A stretch of 64,000 nucleotides of DNA, from the NCBI RefSeq assembly GCF_001188955.3, contig NZ_JPRF03000023.1, forward strand, positions 1-64,000. The letters run 5' to 3'. The stretch is from Kitasatospora aureofaciens (GTDB lineage: Bacteria > Actinomycetota > Actinomycetes > Streptomycetales > Streptomycetaceae). A model generated the notes under the pieces. It was not told the origin of the DNA and ran no database searches. It was given only the letters and a program-made list of their open reading frames with translations. Positions 60,864 through 64,000 of the stretch are shown here, piece after piece. A program made the translations under genes and the position numbers. Position 1 is the stretch's first letter; the number at the start of each line of letters is the position of its first letter.

Positions 60864-61440
60864 CTCAGGACTTCCCCTCCCGGAAGGCAACCTTGGGCCG
60901 GCGGCACGGGAAGGGACGCCGGCTGCCGCACCAGGAGCGTTGTTGCTCAGCCGTTCGCGCTGCTCGCTTGCTGTCCAGGCGTGTTCAGTGGGAGTGCCTG
61001 CGCCTGAGCGCGCGCCGCACCCTGAGAACCGGCCCCACCCAGGGCACGAAGCGCAGCAGGCTTCCAGCAACCCAGCCGACAGAGCGATGGTGCTCGGGCG
61101 CGTGGGCAGGATGGCGAACATGACCCCACGGCATCGCAGAATCCTCTCCTCTTCACACAGTTTGGGTACTGGACGGCTAGCGTCTGCCCTGTGAGCGGTG
61201 ATCCGGGCGCCGAGCCGGTACTCGCCGAGGGCTTCGCTTCGCCTGGTGGATGGCCGCCCGTTTGCGGCGCGGTCGCAGAGCCGTCTCGGCGACGGGTGCG
61301 GCCGCTTCGCCGCGGCCGCCGCACTGACCGACCCGCGCGCGACGATTCGGACCCCACCGCCCGCGAAGTCGCCCGCCCCGCGACCGAGCTCAGTGAGCGC
61401 GTACCCGTCGGCGCGGCCGGTTCTCCTGCCCGGCGGGCGG
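60864..61440. other. Gap with a possible HTH-regulator fragment
   Basis: About 575 bases without an intact gene. On the minus strand, about 61365-61440, codons for RADGYALTELGRG match the wing region of HxlR- or PadR-like regulators, with nothing recognisable on either side. A plausible promoter patch lies at 61150-61190. Confidence 0.35.
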
Positions 61441-61995
61441 TCAAGTGGCAGTCCGGAGGTCGGAGCGCAGCCTCGCCAGAGCATCGGGCAGGAGGCGTTC
61501 GGCGGTATCCAGGGCCCAGGGGCTCACCGCGGCAACGGTGATGGCTGCACCGACGCCGGTCCAGGCGACCGGTCCCAGTGGGGTGCAGCCGAAGAAGTGA
61601 CTGAGCAGCGGAGTCTGGACGATACCCACGAGGACGGCCGCAGAGCCTAGGGTCGTGGCCAAGACCAACGGGCTGTGTTCTCTGCCCGCGAGGGTTTGGG
61701 GGAGTGGGGCGCCGACCACTCCGCACAGGGCCATGGTGCCGGTGCGTCGTGCGCTGCCGGGGGTGAGGGAGCCGATGAGCCATGCGGTGGTCGCGCCGAG
61801 GCCGGTGATCACGCCCCGTTGGCGGATCTGGCGGGTCAGGGGGGATCCGCCGTCGGGCCGGGCGCCCGCCAGCGTCACTGGCTCTAGCAGGTTCGGAGAG
61901 GGCCAGGAGGACAGGCGAAAGAAGCAGAGCCGCCGTACGCCCTGCCTGAACTCGCCTGCGCGGGGTACTCGCCCCCACATCGGGTGGTCGGGCAC
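61441..61995 (-). pseudogene. C-terminal remnant of a P-type cation ATPase
   Basis: About 160 codons carry the last membrane domain of a large actinobacterial P-type ATPase: LTRQIRQRGVITGLGATTAW, then SARRTGTMALCGVVGAPLPQ, HSPLVLATTLGSAAVLVGIV and FFGCTPLGPVAWTGV. The phosphorylation (DKTGT) and nucleotide-binding domains are missing, and the first 40 codons of the frame look random. A 5' deletion has left an inactive tail. Confidence 0.6.
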
Positions 61996-62046
61996 AGGCG
62001 TGGAAGTCCCGCCGCCAGGAATTCACAGGGACAGGAGGGGAGTGCC

Positions 62047-62484
62047 GTGTCGCGCATGCAGCCGCACCATGCCAGCTCCGCCCCGAGCGCGGACCACCTG
62101 GGCCAGGAGCCGGTGGGCGAGCTGGTACAGCAAGCCTCGCAGCAGCTCACCGAGCTGGTGCGAGGCGAACTGCGCCTGGCGCAGGCGGAGATGAAGGAAA
62201 AGGGCAAACTCTACGGCAAGGGCGGCGGCCTGTTCGGCGGCGCCGGCGTGGTCGGCTTCCTGATGGCCCAGGCGCTGGTCGCCACCGTGATCGCCGCACT
62301 GGCGGTGGCGCTGCCGGTATGGGCGGCTGGGCTGGTCGTCACAGCGGCGCTGGCTGTGATAGCGGCGCTGATGGCCGTGAGTGGAAAGAAGCAGGTCGAC
62401 CAGGCCGGGCCGCCCACGCCCAAGCAGACCGTCGAGAACGTGAAGGCCGACGTGGCCGAGATCAAGGAGAGTGCACACCGATGA
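62047..62484 (+). CDS. Holin-X-like (phage holin family) membrane protein
   Basis: A 145-residue protein of the actinobacterial Holin-X/PF07332 type: a soluble helix (VGELVQQASQQLTELVRGEL), a Gly-rich turn, two membrane helices (about 65-115) and a Lys-rich tail. GTG behind AGGAGGGG. Despite the name, these are usually chromosomal envelope-stress proteins next to DUF3618 genes, as here. Overlaps the next gene by ATGA. Confidence 0.8.
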   Translation: MSRMQPHHASSAPSADHLGQEPVGELVQQASQQLTELVRGELRLAQAEMKEKGKLYGKGGGLFGGAGVVGFLMAQALVATVIAALAVALPVWAAGLVVTAALAVIAALMAVSGKKQVDQAGPPTPKQTVENVKADVAEIKESAHR

Positions 62485-62963
62485 CCCAGCCGCCTCACGA
62501 CGAACCCATCGCCTCCAGCGTCGAGGAACTGCGCGAACAGGCCGAGCGGACCCGGGCAGAGCTCGGAGAGACGGTCCAGGCGCTCGCGGCGAAGACCGAT
62601 GTCAAAGCGCGCGCCCAGGAGAAGGCCGCCGAGGTCAAGGAGCAGGCTGCGGCGAAAGCCGGCGAGCTGAGGGAGCAGGCCGCACTCAAGGCGGGGGAAC
62701 TGAAGGCAACGGTCGCCGACCTGGCGCACCAGGCGCAGGACCGGCTGCCCGATCCGGTCAGGGACAAGGCCGCCCAGGCCGCCGGGCAGGCCCGGGCCAA
62801 GGCCGCCGAGGTCGGTCATCTGTGGGAGGAGAAGGCGCCCGAGCCGGTGCGGGAGAAGACCGCGCGGGGGGCGCAGCTGGCGCGGGACAACCGCACGGTG
62901 TTGGTGGCGGCAGCAGGAGTGGCCGTCCTGGTGTGGCTGGCCTGCCGCCGCCGGAAGGGGTGA
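62481..62963 (+). CDS. DUF3618 protein
   Basis: A 160-residue protein: the DUF3618 signature (SVEELREQAERTRAELGETV) at the start, a long Lys/Glu/Ala helix region with repeats of the form AAEVKEQAAAKAGELREQAA, and a C-terminal membrane helix (NRTVLVAAAGVAVLVWLACR). It likely forms a coiled coil anchored in the membrane. Part of a three-gene overlapping operon. Confidence 0.85.
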   Translation: MTQPPHDEPIASSVEELREQAERTRAELGETVQALAAKTDVKARAQEKAAEVKEQAAAKAGELREQAALKAGELKATVADLAHQAQDRLPDPVRDKAAQAAGQARAKAAEVGHLWEEKAPEPVREKTARGAQLARDNRTVLVAAAGVAVLVWLACRRRKG

Positions 62964-63235
62964 GCCGGGTGAAGGCATCGAAGATCGCCTACAGGCCGGT
63001 CGGTCTCGCGCTCGGCGCCGTCAGTGGCCTGGCTGCGGGAGCGCTGTTCAAGCAGGCGTGGAAGGTGCTCGGTCACGACGAGGACGCTCCGGACGCCACC
63101 GACGAAGATCGTTCCTGGCCCGAGGTGCTGCTCGCAGCCACGCTCCAGGGCGCGATCTTCGCCGTGGTCAAGGCGGCCGTCGACCGCGCCGGAGCCACCG
63201 CTGTGCGTCGCTTGACCGGAACCTGGCCCGGCTGA
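62960..63235 (+). CDS. DUF4235 protein
   Basis: A small membrane protein of 91 residues (or 88 if the GTG at 62969 is used, which fits the family start KASKIAYRPVG better). Two membrane helices flank a polar loop (GHDEDAPDATDEDRSWPEVL). GTG overlaps the DUF3618 stop. The holin-like/DUF3618/DUF4235 trio is a recurring streptomycete set linked to stress. Confidence 0.82.
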   Translation: MSRVKASKIAYRPVGLALGAVSGLAAGALFKQAWKVLGHDEDAPDATDEDRSWPEVLLAATLQGAIFAVVKAAVDRAGATAVRRLTGTWPG

Positions 63236-63480
63236 CGCGGATTAGGAGTCGGGAGCCGAGCACGGTTTACCGCACCGCCTCCATGTCCGCCTGCCGGGGT
63301 AGCCGACTAACGGCGGCCACGAGCTGCTGAAGAACCACACTGTCCTCGACCGACCGATGCTGTCCGGAGGGCGGCTCAGGAAGGAGATCCACCTCCGGGT
63401 GCGAACGGTACCGGTCGGCCGCCGTCGAAGTCGTCGACGGCGGCCCAGGCCGGACTCCGGCGGGTGGGTGCGGCGGTGGG
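63236..63480. other. Convergent gap
   Basis: No gene seen in the 245 bases between the DUF4235 gene and the convergent CBS-BON gene. The stretch 63408-63470 holds ccggtcggccgccgtcg-like dyads that may terminate both. Confidence 0.4.
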
Positions 63481-64000
63481 TCAGCCGACCTGGTGCAGGG
63501 CGGCGGCCTCCGTGCGGTGGCTGAGGTGGCTGGTGAGGTCGACGACGCCGTCCACGCTTCGGCACAGGCGCTCGACCACCGGTGCCTGGCCATGGTGGTC
63601 GAGCGTGCCGGTGAGGGTGACACGGCCGTTGTGGACCTGTACGTCGAGCGCATCCGGGTCGATGCCGAGGACGCGGCGCAGGACCTCGGCCCGGATCTCC
63701 TCGCGGATCGCCGTGTCGTGCCGGAGGAACACGCGGAGCAGGTCGCTGCGGCTGACGATGCCCACCAGGCGGCCGGCCTCGTCGACGACGGGCAGGCGCT
63801 TGACGCGCTCGCTCTGCATCAGGCGGGCCGCTTCGACGACCGTCCACTCCGGGCGCGCGCACACGGCCGGGGCGGTCATCAGGCCCACGGCGGTGGTGGC
63901 CCGGCTGCGGGCGCGCTCGCGGGGCGGTAGGTCCGGGGTGAGGAGCAGTCCGGCGGGGTCTTCCCGGGCGGCCTCGTTGAGCAGCAGGTCGGCCTCGGAG
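63481..64000 (-). CDS. CBS-BON domain protein (5' end beyond the window)
   Basis: The frame is open to the right edge. It has the end of a first CBS motif (SEADLLLNEA), a variable linker, a second CBS motif (MTAPAVCARPEWTVVEAARL; KRLPVVDEAGRLVGIVSRSD) and a C-terminal BON domain (DPDALDVQVHNGRVTLTGTL). CBS pairs bind adenosine nucleotides; the BON domain binds membranes. Proteins of this type lie in hypoxia and stress regions with P-type ATPases and universal stress proteins. An ATG at 63888 is internal, not the true start. Confidence 0.85.
   Translation of the reverse strand, partial: SEADLLLNEAAREDPAGLLLTPDLPPRERARSRATTAVGLMTAPAVCARPEWTVVEAARLMQSERVKRLPVVDEAGRLVGIVSRSDLLRVFLRHDTAIREEIRAEVLRRVLGIDPDALDVQVHNGRVTLTGTLDHHGQAPVVERLCRSVDGVVDLTSHLSHRTEAAALHQVG

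Noticed and set aside
1..64000. tRNA, rRNA, CRISPR arrays, complete insertion sequences, prophage and replication origin
   Set aside because: Looked for conserved T-loop words, spaced repeats, paired inverted repeats with transposase, and DnaA boxes; none found.

Overview
The window comes from a very GC-rich actinomycete, almost certainly Streptomycetaceae (Streptomyces or Kitasatospora). Real genes have G or C at nearly every third codon position, GTG starts are common, and many genes overlap by ATGA or GTGA. The gene content also fits: SpoIIE-type phosphatases, an LCP protein, a streptogrisin-type protease, a ROK regulator, NRPS genes and DUF3618/DUF4235 stress proteins. I see no rRNA, tRNA, CRISPR array or replication origin.

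Region 1 (1-11.6 kb, minus strand) is the part of a nonribosomal peptide cluster that lies in the window. In transcription order it holds an MFS exporter, a free-standing condensation domain with an eroded active-site motif, a C-A-T module, an acyl-CoA dehydrogenase, two A-T didomains, and a C domain that runs off the left edge through a low-GC stretch. This looks like a dissociated assembly line in which a carrier-bound amino acid may be dehydrogenated.

Region 2 (12-45 kb) is mainly core-like genes: a membrane SpoIIE phosphatase, a LysR/mycothiol-isomerase-like divergent pair, an erythromycin-esterase homologue facing a double MerR regulator, a MarR-MFS efflux pair, a NarL-type two-component system beside an ABC transporter, ketopantoate reductase, TenA, a secreted S1 protease, a ROK repressor, a trans-sulfuration enzyme, an LCP protein, signal peptidase I, an XRE-cupin regulator, a flavin monooxygenase and an ABC-F ATPase. 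Several gaps between these genes carry degenerate GC-rich tandem repeats, and several proteins carry matching low-complexity inserts.

Region 3 (45-55.3 kb) is scarred: an integrase fragment, a methyltransferase tail, a truncated secreted protein, an IS630 transposase fragment, a scrambled PKS (AT/ER/KR) remnant beside a phosphatase remnant, and a trxB reduced to its two ends. Intact among these are a solute-binding lipoprotein whose start overlaps the end of a large sensor-phosphatase gene, and a tiny Gly/His/Asp repeat peptide upstream of an ABC exporter.

Region 4 (55.7-64 kb) holds an overlapping operon of cupredoxin lipoprotein, Tat-exported phosphoesterase, polytopic membrane protein and small ORF. 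It is followed by a DedA protein coupled to a small membrane ORF, a P-type ATPase remnant, a holin-like/DUF3618/DUF4235 operon and a CBS-BON protein cut by the right edge.
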